This document shows positions 35,054 to 43,347 of a DNA stretch of 64,000 bases, piece after piece. The notes under the pieces were generated by a model. That model searched no databases and was not told the DNA's origin. It saw only the letters and a program-made list of their open reading frames with translations. The position numbers and the translations under genes were made by a program. Source of the DNA: Saccharicrinis sp963677345. Its GTDB lineage: Bacteria; Bacteroidota; Bacteroidia; Bacteroidales; Marinilabiliaceae. The DNA is taken from positions 93,326-157,325 of the forward strand of contig CAXXLC010000010.1 of assembly GCA_963677345.2 (NCBI GenBank), given 5' to 3'. Numbering within the stretch: the stretch's first letter is position 1; each line of letters opens with the position of its first letter.

Positions 35054-35959
35054 TTAAAATGTTTTTTGTTCTGATAATGATTTGTTGTCGTTGCTTACGG
35101 TATCGTAAGATCTTTTTCCAACATGGTATTCACCCAGTACCTTTAACTTGCTTATTAAAGGACGAATAGCATCTAATGATTGCAGATATCTGTTATAATC
35201 TTCAAATACTAAATCTATGTAAAATAAGTACTCCCATTCGTGCCCTACAACAGGAAGTGATTGTATTTTAGATAGGTTGATATTGTAAAATGCCAGGATG
35301 GATAATACCTGAGATAAGCTTCCTTCAGAGTGGGGTAGTGAAAAAACTAAAGATGATTTGTTAACCTGATTGTTGATTAAAAGATCTTCGACTTCAGTTT
35401 TACCCTTATCTGATATAATTAAAAAACGAGTAAAGTTTCTTTTGTTTGTTTCAATGTCACGGGCTAAAATTTCCAGTCTGTATTTTTCAGCTGCTAATTT
35501 AGGTGCAATTGCTGCAACTCCTTTGAGTTGATTGTCCTGAACCCACTTGGCACTTAAGGCTGTATCATCTGAAGCAATCATTTTAATGTGAGGGTATTGT
35601 TTAATAAATTCCTCGCATTGTGCTAATGCCATAGGGTGTGAATGAACTTCGGTAATGTCTTCAATTTTTTGACCGGGTAAAGCAAGTAACTGGTGTTTAA
35701 TACGTAATTTATACTCACCAATGATTACAAGACCGGAGTCTTTTAATAAAGTATAATTTTTTAAGATGCTGCCAACTAAAGTATTTTCAATAGCCATAAT
35801 TCCATATATGGTATTGTCTTTTCTTATGGTTTCGAACAGCTCTTCGAAAGTCTGACAGGGAATCATTTCCAACTTTTCTGTGTTGAAAAAAGCTTTAGCT
35901 GCAATCTCGTGATTGGAACCAGCTCCTCCTTGAATCGCTACTCGTTTAATTTTATTCAT
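35054..35959 (-). CDS. pheA: Prephenate dehydratase
   Basis: 301 residues from the ATG at 35959. An upstream GTG at 35986 lies inside the attenuator terminator and is not used here. The catalytic domain has VAIQGGAGSNHEIAAKAFFN, YGIMAIENTLVGSILKNYTL, HQLLALPGQKIEDITEVHSH and ETNKRNFTRFLIIS, the last containing the catalytic Thr-Arg-Phe. The C-terminal ACT domain (SSLVFSLPHSEGSLSQVLSI; SLPVVGHEWEYLFYIDLVFE) is the phenylalanine-binding regulatory domain. It converts prephenate to phenylpyruvate. It is the first gene of the operon and is preceded by a Phe/Tyr leader-peptide attenuator. Confidence 0.95.
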   Translation of the reverse strand: MNKIKRVAIQGGAGSNHEIAAKAFFNTEKLEMIPCQTFEELFETIRKDNTIYGIMAIENTLVGSILKNYTLLKDSGLVIIGEYKLRIKHQLLALPGQKIEDITEVHSHPMALAQCEEFIKQYPHIKMIASDDTALSAKWVQDNQLKGVAAIAPKLAAEKYRLEILARDIETNKRNFTRFLIISDKGKTEVEDLLINNQVNKSSLVFSLPHSEGSLSQVLSILAFYNINLSKIQSLPVVGHEWEYLFYIDLVFEDYNRYLQSLDAIRPLISKLKVLGEYHVGKRSYDTVSNDNKSLSEQKTF

Positions 35960-35969
35960 TACATCTATA

Positions 35970-36005
35970 TAATAAAAAAGTCCCACCTCTATGAGGTGGG
36001 ACTTT
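35970..36005 (-). terminator. Attenuator terminator upstream of pheA
   Basis: On the minus strand AAAGTCCCACCTC (36005 to 35993), loop ATA, GAGGTGGGACTTT (35989 to 35977): 13 perfect base pairs, followed by TTTATTAT. It lies between the leader peptide and the pheA ATG at 35959, so transcripts ending here would not include pheA. Confidence 0.9.
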
Positions 36006-36027
36006 AAATTTCTTTAAATTTTATATA

Positions 36028-36105
36028 CTACAAACCCACCTCTTTTTGATTGCTAAATCCAAAAAAGTAAAAGTAAAAGCTATAAAAATATGCTACGTGG
36101 GTCAT
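36028..36105 (-). CDS. Phe/Tyr leader peptide of the pheA operon
   Basis: A 25-codon ORF on the minus strand, ATG 36105-36103, TAG 36030-36028. It begins MTHVA; residues 6-17 read YFYSFYFYFFGF, ten aromatic residues in twelve (4 Tyr, 6 Phe); it then ends SNQKEVGL. The role is like that of E. coli PheL: the ribosome stalls on the Tyr/Phe codons when either charged tRNA is scarce. The E-V-G codons near the stop contain GAGGTGGG, the antiterminator strand, which a ribosome reaching the stop codon would cover. It starts 23 nt after a promoter box. It is too short for ordinary gene callers. Confidence 0.88.
   Translation of the reverse strand: MTHVAYFYSFYFYFFGFSNQKEVGL
36032..36103 (-). promoter_or_regulatory. 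Attenuator segments 1 and 2 within the leader
   Basis: Segment 1, GACCCAC (36103 to 36097, codons 2-3), can pair with GTGGGT in segment 2. Segment 2, GAGGTGGGTTT (36042 to 36032), can pair through GAGGTGGG with CCCACCTC, which is segment 3 (the 5' arm of the terminator, 36000 to 35993). Segment 4 is the terminator 3' arm. The pairings 1:2 with 3:4 (termination) and 2:3 (antitermination) exclude each other, the classical arrangement. Confidence 0.82.
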
Positions 36106-36128
36106 CTCTATTATCTATTTAACGTTGG

Positions 36129-36136
36129 CAAATGTA
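36129..36136 (-). promoter_or_regulatory. -7 promoter box of the pheA operon leader
   Basis: On the minus strand TACATTTG matches TAnnTTTG and ends 23 nt before the leader-peptide ATG. No good -33 TTG is visible. Confidence 0.6.
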
Positions 36137-36316
36137 GTACAAATTATTTGTAATAAAAATATATTCTTAAAAAATTAATAAAAAATTAAGGTTGTTAATT
36201 ATTGTTAGAAATGTTTTGATATAAAATGATAATAATTTATAACTAACAAAAAACGCAATATGATTTAATTCATGAATATAATAGGCTTGTAGATAAGAGA
36301 TAATAGACAAGAGATG

Positions 36317-36733
36317 TCATTTTAATAAATCTAAGGAATCGTTAGTTAAATAATAAAATGCGTCAAATTTATCATCATCTTGAATTAAATTCCAGTTTTC
36401 AATATCAAAAAAAGCATCTTCGTGATGATAATTTTTTGCAATGTTATTGTCGATGTAAATTAATAATGAATCATATATATCGGTAAACGTTTCGTTAAGA
36501 CGTTCAGTGTCTTTTATATCTTTTGATTCGCGGTAAAATAATTCTTTTATTTCATATGATGATATTAAAACTGTATCGTTATACGATTTATCAAAAGCTG
36601 AATAGCCAACAATCTTTAAGTCGTAATCGGATGAATTATTAATTTGATATGAAATAGGATCATAATTGTCCTTACAAGAAGAGATTGAAAGTGTAATTGT
36701 AAAGAGTGTTAATATTAATGAGAAATGTTTCAT
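36317..36733 (-). CDS. Small lipoprotein of unknown function, paralogue A
   Basis: 138 residues with signal MKHFSLILTLFTITLSISSC (lipobox SISSC). The mature chain opens KDNYDPISYQINNSSDYDLK and ends ENWNLIQDDDKFDAFYYLTN plus DSLDLLK. It is clearly paralogous to the lipoprotein at 36983-37390: both share a Y-x-I/V-x-N-x-S start, a central IDS-x-x-x-x-I-D/N-x-x-x-x-K stretch and the C-terminal N-W-x-x-I-Q and YYLTNDSLDL. I know of no family. It is the second half of a duplicated pair whose first gene is reduced to the remnant at 36768. Confidence 0.7.
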   Translation of the reverse strand: MKHFSLILTLFTITLSISSCKDNYDPISYQINNSSDYDLKIVGYSAFDKSYNDTVLISSYEIKELFYRESKDIKDTERLNETFTDIYDSLLIYIDNNIAKNYHHEDAFFDIENWNLIQDDDKFDAFYYLTNDSLDLLK

Positions 36734-36767
36734 TTTGTTTTTAAGTTACATAATTAGAGTTAAAAAA

Positions 36768-36899
36768 TTAATTCCAATAATAAGCTTCAAAAAGATCATT
36801 GATATTATCTATTTCATCTTCATCACAAGTAGATAATAATTGATCTCTAAACTCGTTTAGGCTTCCTGAGTTGGTTTGATCGATTTGTTTTATATTCCT
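36768..36899 (-). pseudogene. 3' remnant of a duplicated metallopeptidase-like gene
   Basis: A minus-strand frame without start codon ends in EFRDQLLSTCDEDEIDNIND and LFEAYYWN. This is nearly identical to the C-terminus of the gene at 37425-39166 (EFRDQLLSTCDEGEKDNIDD). About 30 codons are recognisable; the preceding residues diverge and a stop codon lies at 36900-36902. The rest of the copy has been lost. Confidence 0.85.
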
Positions 36900-36936
36900 T
36901 CAAATGTAAAATTGTAAATGTTTTATATGGATACGT

Positions 36937-36970
36937 CACAAAAAAGAGGCTGAATATAAATCAGCCTCTT
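36937..36970 (-). terminator. Terminator of the lipoprotein B gene
   Basis: On the minus strand AAGAGGCTGA (36970 to 36961) pairs with TCAGCCTCTT (36953 to 36944) and is followed by TTTTG. Confidence 0.85.
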
Positions 36971-36982
36971 AAATAAATCATT

Positions 36983-37390
36983 TTATAGATCTAAGGAATC
37001 GTTAGTTAAATAATAGTAAGCATCAAAAGATTCTTCGTTTTGAATAAATTCCCAGTTGTCAATATTAAATATGGGTGAACCATGTTGATAGGTTTTAACT
37101 GTTTTGTCATTAATAAAAACTTTGATAGAGTCAATGGCGTTAGTTAAAAACAATTCGTAAATTTCATCTTTATCCATCTGCGGAATTAAATCATTTGTTA
37201 AAATTCCTATTTCATTTTTAAGAATGTTAATAGTATCTCCATATAATTTAGATGCTTCTGAATATGAGATAACTTTTATATTAAATTCGGATTGATTGTA
37301 TACGTTATAATATACAGGGAATGTTTCAGGATCATCACAAGCATTAAATATAGTTAGTGTAAATAAAAAGGCTATTATGTTATATCTCAT
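36983..37390 (-). CDS. Small lipoprotein of unknown function, paralogue B
   Basis: 135 residues with signal MRYNIIAFLFTLTIFNAC (lipobox FNAC). The mature chain begins DDPETFPVYYNVYNQSEFNI and ends in the same NWEFIQNEESFDAYYYLTND plus SLDL motif as paralogue A. It lies 34 nt downstream of the interrupted metallopeptidase-like gene, the arrangement that was duplicated. The function is unknown. An envelope-anchored partner or inhibitor of the neighbour is conceivable, but nothing in the sequence shows it. Confidence 0.72.
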   Translation of the reverse strand: MRYNIIAFLFTLTIFNACDDPETFPVYYNVYNQSEFNIKVISYSEASKLYGDTINILKNEIGILTNDLIPQMDKDEIYELFLTNAIDSIKVFINDKTVKTYQHGSPIFNIDNWEFIQNEESFDAYYYLTNDSLDL

Positions 37391-37424
37391 TTTTTTAATG
37401 TTTTAATGTTATTAATGATAAATA

Positions 37425-39166
37425 CTAATTCCAATAATAAGCTTCAAAAAGATCATCGATATTGTCTTTTTCACCTTCATCGCAAGTTGATAATAATTGA
37501 TCTCTAAACTCCTGTGGGCTTCGTATATCAGGTTGTAACGCATCAAATAATTCTTCGTAGGTAAATCCACTGACTTTATCAATGTAGCCAGTTCTTATGT
37601 TGTCTTGGTTGTTATCTACTAAATCATACATAATGCCAGCGGGAATCCAGCCTCTATAATATGTTGGTGCGGCTGTAAAGATTGCATCTCCCTCATTTCC
37701 TACTTCAATTGGTGTAAAATCTTCTAGTTTGATTGTTTTTATAATACTGTTATTTGTTCCATATTCATCTAAAGTAAGTTTATAACCCAAATTATAAGCC
37801 CATGCTTCGCTTAATGCAACTAAATCAGCATTTTTTGCGGTTCCGTCGCCGTATGGTTCGTCATCGTTTCCGTTGGCTACAATGTAATTGATGTATTTTA
37901 CCCAGAAACTATTACCTACTTGTTTAAAATGTGAGGCATGAGCTAATTCATGACAGGTAGTTTCAAATATTTTAGCACTACCTAGGTTTTTTTCTGCCGG
38001 TATAATGATATCAGGAGCAAAAAGTTTCACTAAAATGCTTGCCTCGGAAGTTGATATGACAGTACAATTTATACATTTTAAAAAATTTTTTATGGTTGCT
38101 GGAGTAGTAAAGCCGATTGCTCCGTATACATGGTTAAGCATGGGGGCAGCTCCATTGCCGTCTGTATCTCTAACTGTTATTCTTAGATTACTGGGAGGTA
38201 AACCAATACCCATTTTTGTACAATAATTTCTGTACTTTACAACGGCATTGTTTACAGTGCAAAAACGCCATCCCGATCCTGAAGTTATATTAAATGTGTA
38301 GCCACTTTTTGAATGATGACCTACTTTAATTCGTGCTGTGGCTATTGATGTAAAGTGGTTACGCATTTTAAATCCGGATTTGTTTTCTGCTATTAATACA
38401 TATCGGGGTTTGTGTCTGTATTTCTTGTTGATTCTATAATATCCATTTTCATCAGTAAATGCTTTTCCATATTTAAACCAATGTACTGTTCTTACTTTTA
38501 TTCCCATAACAGGAACGGAATCATTACCGGTTTCTGTATCTGAGACATATACATATCCAGTAGGGCGTTTTTTGCTTTAGGTTGAAATGGTGTTATTATC
38601 AGATTCCTCTTTGTTGCCCGTTAGTTGAAGTGATTTTTCTTCGATTTGATTTAGTAAGTTGCTATATGATTGTGAAATAGTTTCTTCAGATTCTTCGATG
38701 CTTTCGGGTAAAAATAAGTCAGCTAATAATTCATATTCTATATCAGGGTCGAACTGATAATTTCTTGGAACCGAAGTGTAGAGCCATTGACCTCCCTCAG
38801 TGTCAACTTCGTTGCCATCTTCTCCGTATTCTTCAACTTCATAATCTAAAGGAAGGGTAAATAATTCCAATGAATCTGCAATGAGTTTATTTAATTGTTC
38901 TGCACTTTCGGGATGAAATTTTACGTAGTAGTCTGTAGTTGTGATGTTAATTGTAGAGTTGAGCTTAATGTTAGAAGTTTTAGTGATTGAATCATATGCT
39001 GCTTTCATATTTGTAACAGTATATGGATTTTCTAGTCGGCGACCCAGTATTGTTTCAGATTCCCTTTCTGATTGGTTGGTTGGTTGGTTGGTTGATCATC
39101 TTTTGTGCAATTTGTTAGGTTTAATAAAATTAAAAAGATGGTTGTGATTGAAAATAAATTCTTCAT
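37425..39166 (-). pseudogene. Secreted lipoprotein with HExxH metallopeptidase-like domain, doubly interrupted
   Basis: The reading starts at ATG 39166 with a lipoprotein signal (MKNLFSITTIFLILLNLTNC). It runs into a CAAC tetranucleotide tract (39072-39094), after which the conserved sequence (SERESETILGRRLENPYTVT) is in another frame; one extra CAAC unit would restore it. That part runs to a TAA at 38579-38577 after NNTIST. The same frame continues without break as SKKRPTGYVYVSDTETGNDS, a carboxypeptidase-regulatory-like segment (YGKAFTDENGYYRIN), then a domain with ETTCHELAHASHFKQVGNS (HExxH zinc site) to the stop at 37425. Expressed as separate pieces it would lack either signal or catalytic domain. 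It could be decayed, or variable at the CAAC tract with a second nonsense lesion. The substrate is unknown. Confidence 0.8.
39072..39094. repeat. Tetranucleotide tract (CAAC)5.75 in a lipoprotein gene
   Basis: TTGG repeated five times plus TTG on the plus strand, that is CAAC on the coding strand, just after the lipobox codons. Unit number determines the frame: 5 units out of frame, 6 in frame. Confidence 0.85.
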
Positions 39167-40006
39167 GTTTTAGTTGATTAAAAAATTGAAATAACGTTTT
39201 CAAATATATGTATAAAATTCTTATCATAAAAATATTCTAATAAACAAAGTATAAATATATGTATTCTCGATAAAAAACGTATATTATTGAATATATGTAT
39301 ATTTGATAATAACATTTTAGTGTTATTCTATTTTTTTTGTCTAAAAATAGGTACCTGTGTTATGTTAAGGATGAAGTTGATGTGTTTTTTAAATATTATG
39401 ATTTGGAATATAATGCGGATTATTACAGGAGAAAGTTTCAAACTTACAGTGTAATATTTACATAAGTTGAAAATTAGGTAAAACCCAGTGGGGTTGCATG
39501 TTTATATTTATAGATATATGATGAGAATAAAAAAAACGATTCTATCGGAGTCGAACATCAATGTTGATTTCAGGAATGTGTGACTCCTCTGGAGTCAATT
39601 ATTCGATCATTGTAAAGTGCTATAAATATGTGATGCCTTTTACATCATTTTAACTGGATACAATTGTGTTTTTTCAGAAGCCTATAAGGGGCGATTGCCC
39701 CTTATGGTAGGGTGTCCAATTTAATGTTCTTATTTTATGCTACTTTTTGTAAAATAAAATTGTTCTTTTTGTCACCAAGTTAGGAGATAAGTTTTTAACG
39801 CTCCAATCTTTTTTTTTGTCCATTTTCATTTCTTCGAGTACTGTTTTAAAATTAAAATAAGTAGCTATTTTTGGATTAAGAAGCCTTGTTTATAAAGGAA
39901 TAAATAAAACTTGAGATGTAACTCCGTATAACTTATTGGGAGATTTCCGCTCTTTATTCTGTACTCTTTGCTTTTTGCTCTTAGCACTTAGCTCCAAGAT
40001 CTATAG
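39167..40006. other. Intergenic region with a solitary REP-like cluster
   Basis: There is no gene. At 39479-39706 several palindromes occur that resemble those of the IS200-like array 3 kb away: AAACCC-AGTG-GGGTT (39481-39495) followed by GCATGTTTATA, GACTCC-TCT-GGAGTC (39582-39596), GATGCC...CATC (39632-39646), and ATAAGGGGC-GATT-GCCCCTTAT (39684-39705). No transposase sequence accompanies them. The final ~60 nt before the ABC-F gene are a low-complexity CTCTTTxCT-like word string. Confidence 0.6.
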
Positions 40007-41878
40007 TTACCCTTCAATCTCACTTAGCTCTAACCAGCGCATTTCTTTCTCGTCCAATAGTTCCATGATTTCATTTAAGCGCTTGGCTTTATCACCTATT
40101 TCATCCGGACTTAAAGAACCTGAGTTTAATTCGTTTTCGATGGTTTCTTTTTTTGAGTTTAAATCTTCCATATCAACCTCAAGCTGTTCCATTTCTTTTT
40201 TTTCTTTAAACGAAAGCTTTTTGGGTTTATCCTTTGGTTTTTCTTTTTGAACAGGTTCTTTTTTCTCTCTTTCAATTTTGCGCTGTTCTTTTTCTTCTTC
40301 TATTTTAAAATCGTGATAGATTGAGTAATTACCAGGGAAATCTTTAATAACACCTTGTCCTTCAAAAACAAAAAGGTGACCTACAATCTTGTCCATGAAA
40401 TACCTGTCGTGAGATACAATAACCACACAGCCTTTAAAATTTTGAAGATATTCTTCAAGTAGGTTTAATGTGAATATATCCAGGTCGTTGGTAGGCTCAT
40501 CCAGTATCAGGAAGTTTGGATTGGTCATTAAAACCGTCATTAAATACAAACGTTTCTTTTCTCCACCACTTAATTTTTCCACCTGCACATAATGCATTTC
40601 GTTAGGAAATAAGAAGTGACGAAGGAACTGAGCCGGACTCATAGAATTTCCTGATCCCAATGTAATAGACTCAGAAATATCAGCTATAACATCAATCACC
40701 TTTTTACCATCGTCTATTTTCATTCCATCCTGACGATAATATCCAACCACAACAGTTTCACCTGTTTCTAAATGACCTGAATCAGGCTCTAAGGCACCTG
40801 TGATTGTATTAAGAAAAGTTGATTTACCAGTTCCGTTTTTACCAATAATACCTACTTTTTCACCCTGAGCAAATTTGTAATTGAAATCATCCAATATTTT
40901 CAAATCCCCAAAAGCTTTGGAAACATTGAAGCACTCAATAATCTTTTTACCCAGGCGAGCAGATTTAATATCCAGATTTATGCTTTGTTCCTGAATTCCA
41001 CTGTGAGCTCTTTTCTTTAAGTCATCAAAGGCATCAACACGGTATTTAGCCTTGGTACCACGAGCCTGAGGCATACGGTTCATCCAGTCCTGCTCTGTTT
41101 TTAAAAGGTTTTTTGCCTTTTCAACCTGAGCATTATGAGTTGAAATTCTTTCTTCTCTTTTTTCAAGGAAATATTGGTAATTTCCTTTGTAATGATATAG
41201 TGTTTGATCGGCTAGCTCGTAAATTTCGTTACAAACTCTATCCAGGAAATACCTGTCGTGGGTAACCATTAAAAGGGTAGCTTTGGAGCGCGACATATAG
41301 TCTTCAAGCCATTCGATCATTTCAAGGTCAAGGTGGTTTGTAGGCTCATCCAGAATTAAAAAATCAGGTTCGCTAATCAGGATATGTGCCAGGGCTACTC
41401 TTTTCTTTTGTCCTCCGGAAAGCTGACCAATAGGTTGATCAAATTTTGTGATTTTAAGCTGAGTCAGAATCTGCTTGATGCGAGCCTCAAAGTCCCATGC
41501 CCCAAGCTTATCCAGTTCTTCAATTAAATGGCCTAATTCATCATGATTACCGCTTTCGAGGGCTTGCTCATAAGCTTTAATAGCAATAACCTGAGGATTT
41601 TCAGATTCAAAAATTTCTTCAATAACCGTATTGCTGTCATTTACTTCGGGCAGCTGGGGTAAATAACCTATAGTAATACCTTTACGATAAGTAACTGTTC
41701 CTTCATCAGAAGGAAGTATTTGAGCTAATATATTTAATAATGTGGTTTTCCCTGTTCCATTTCGGGCGATTAATCCTACTTTTTCGCCCTCGGAAATACC
41801 AAAGTTCAGGCTGTCAAATAATCGAACATCACCGTAATGATGCGTCAGGTTTTCTATAGATAAGTAATTAACGGACAT
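40007..41878 (-). CDS. ABC-F family ATPase (Uup-like)
   Basis: 623 residues with two ABC cassettes and no membrane domain. Cassette 1 has Walker A VGLIARNGTGKTTLLNILA, signature QLSGGQKKRVALAHILI and Walker B FLILDEPTNHLD. A linker of about 80 residues (LLKTEQDWMNRMPQARGTKA) corresponds to the P-site tRNA-interaction motif of ABC-F proteins. Cassette 2 has VGIIGKNGTGKSTFLNTITG, KLSGGEKKRLYLMTVLM and FLILDEPTNDLD. A charged C-terminal coiled coil (KEKPKDKPKKLSFKEKKEME) is typical of Uup. These proteins act on ribosomes, and Uup also affects precise transposon excision in E. coli. Confidence 0.93.
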   Translation of the reverse strand: MSVNYLSIENLTHHYGDVRLFDSLNFGISEGEKVGLIARNGTGKTTLLNILAQILPSDEGTVTYRKGITIGYLPQLPEVNDSNTVIEEIFESENPQVIAIKAYEQALESGNHDELGHLIEELDKLGAWDFEARIKQILTQLKITKFDQPIGQLSGGQKKRVALAHILISEPDFLILDEPTNHLDLEMIEWLEDYMSRSKATLLMVTHDRYFLDRVCNEIYELADQTLYHYKGNYQYFLEKREERISTHNAQVEKAKNLLKTEQDWMNRMPQARGTKAKYRVDAFDDLKKRAHSGIQEQSINLDIKSARLGKKIIECFNVSKAFGDLKILDDFNYKFAQGEKVGIIGKNGTGKSTFLNTITGALEPDSGHLETGETVVVGYYRQDGMKIDDGKKVIDVIADISESITLGSGNSMSPAQFLRHFLFPNEMHYVQVEKLSGGEKKRLYLMTVLMTNPNFLILDEPTNDLDIFTLNLLEEYLQNFKGCVVIVSHDRYFMDKIVGHLFVFEGQGVIKDFPGNYSIYHDFKIEEEKEQRKIEREKKEPVQKEKPKDKPKKLSFKEKKEMEQLEVDMEDLNSKKETIENELNSGSLSPDEIGDKAKRLNEIMELLDEKEMRWLELSEIEG

Positions 41879-41999
41879 ATATTTTATTGGTTCTTTTTGT
41901 TATTAATTGAGCTAAGGGATTGTGATTGGTAGTTAGTCGGTAATTAGTTGTTTAATAATGTATATAACTGAGAGCTGGGTACTGAACACTGAAAGTTAT

Positions 42000-42182
42000 T
42001 TATATGCATCCGCAAACAAAACCTTCGGCTAAGGAGTCGAGGGCTTCTTTTTCTTTCATTTTTTCTAGTTCAGTATCTTTACATTCATCACATACAGGGA
42101 GGTTTGTAAGCGGATTTACGTTTTTAATTTCTTCCAGCTTTTTACCACAAACAAAACATTTGCTCGCAAAATCTTTCTCCAT
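42000..42182 (-). CDS. Small CxxC zinc-ribbon-like protein (60 aa)
   Basis: 60 residues. It has two CxxC pairs, CFVCGKKLEE near residue 9 and PVCDECKDTE near residue 30, enough to bind one zinc ion. A Glu/Lys-rich helix (ELEKMKEKEALDSL) follows, with a C-terminal GFVCGCI. A TACTTTTG promoter box lies 22 nt upstream. It follows the start of the ABC-F gene on the same strand but has its own promoter. I do not recognise a named family; a regulatory or ribosome-associated zinc ribbon is possible. Confidence 0.65.
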   Translation of the reverse strand: MEKDFASKCFVCGKKLEEIKNVNPLTNLPVCDECKDTELEKMKEKEALDSLAEGFVCGCI

Positions 42183-42204
42183 TGTCGATTTTATTTATTT
42201 ACGG

Positions 42205-42212
42205 CAAAAGTA
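42205..42212 (-). promoter_or_regulatory. -7 box of the small CxxC gene
   Basis: On the minus strand TACTTTTG (TAnnTTTG) ends 22 nt before the ATG at 42182. Confidence 0.55.
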
Positions 42213-42381
42213 ACTATTCCTTTTATAATTTAGCCAACAATGTTTATATATCGTTAGATAATAGATAGAAGTAAGTATGGAACAAGGATAAGGGAACAAT
42301 GAACAAGCAAATTTGTGATGCCCCTGGTATCATAATCTGTAGTATTTTCTTAATCCCAGCGGGATTACATGTTTGTAGTAT

Positions 42382-42519
42382 ATTGATACGGTCATCCATT
42401 ATATTAAAAGACAAAAAGAACATCATACACAAAAAACGTTTAAAGACGAATATTTGGGTTTTCTGAGATTGTTTAATATTGATTATAAAAATGATTATTT
42501 GTTTAAATGGAATGAATGA
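42382..42519 (+). pseudogene. Transposase 3' remnant, unit 1
   Basis: 45 codons in frame with the intact transposase, from IDTVIHYIKRQKEHHTQKTF to FKWNE and TGA. The catalytic Tyr is kept but the HUH half is deleted, and no start codon remains. Confidence 0.88.
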
Positions 42520-42796
42520 CGTTTGTGCGACTCCTCTGGAGTCGATTTGTGATGTGAACAATATGCTATAAACATGTGATGCCTCTGGCATCATCCTGAT
42601 TGCAGCTTATTATAAACCCTCTCTGGATTACATATCTTTAACCAATAGTTTGAGTATGCAATTTAATAGAATAGATTTAAAGATAGAGTTGATAAATGAT
42701 ATACCACAAGCTACTTGTTCTATAAATATGTGATGCCCCTGGTATCATAATCTGTAGTATTTTCTTAATCCCAGCGGGATTATATGTTTGTAGTAT

Positions 42797-42934
42797 ATTG
42801 ATACAGTCATCCATTATATTAAAAGACAAAAAGAACATCATACACAAAAAACGTTTAAAGACGAATATTTAGGTTTTCTGAGATTGTTTAATATTGATTA
42901 TAAAAATGATTATTTGTTTAAATGGAATGAATGA
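42797..42934 (+). pseudogene. Transposase 3' remnant, unit 2
   Basis: Same deletion endpoints as unit 1, exactly 415 bp downstream; almost identical sequence. Unit duplication therefore happened after the deletion. Confidence 0.88.
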
Positions 42935-43347
42935 CGTTTGTGCGACTCCTCTGGAGTCGATTTGTGATGAGAACAATATGCTATAAACATGTGATGCCTC
43001 TGGCATCATCCTGATTGCAGCTTATTATAAACCCTCTCTGGATTACATATCTTTAACCAATAGTTTGAGTATGCAATTTAATAGAATAGATTTAAAGATA
43101 GAGTTGATAAATGATATACCACAAGCTACTTGTTCTATAAATATGTGATGCCTCTGGTATCATAATCTGTAGTATTTTCTTAATCCCAGCGGGATTACAT
43201 ATTTGTAGTATATTAATTTATTTTAGAAAACGACTCCAGAGGAGTCGCACGATATAGCATTTAAATAAAAAATATGCCATTCATTAATTATAAAACATAT
43301 CTTTAATTGTAAATTATTCAAAATAAAATCTAAATAATTGTTCAACA

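Noticed and set aside
35960..35986. N-terminal extension of pheA from the GTG at 35986
   Set aside because: This start lies in the terminator hairpin of the attenuator; ATG 35959 begins exactly at the conserved dehydratase domain.
42244..42594. 116-codon minus-strand frame over the transposon remnant
   Set aside because: It is antisense to the transposase 3' end and its palindromes; the same shadow recurs in other units.
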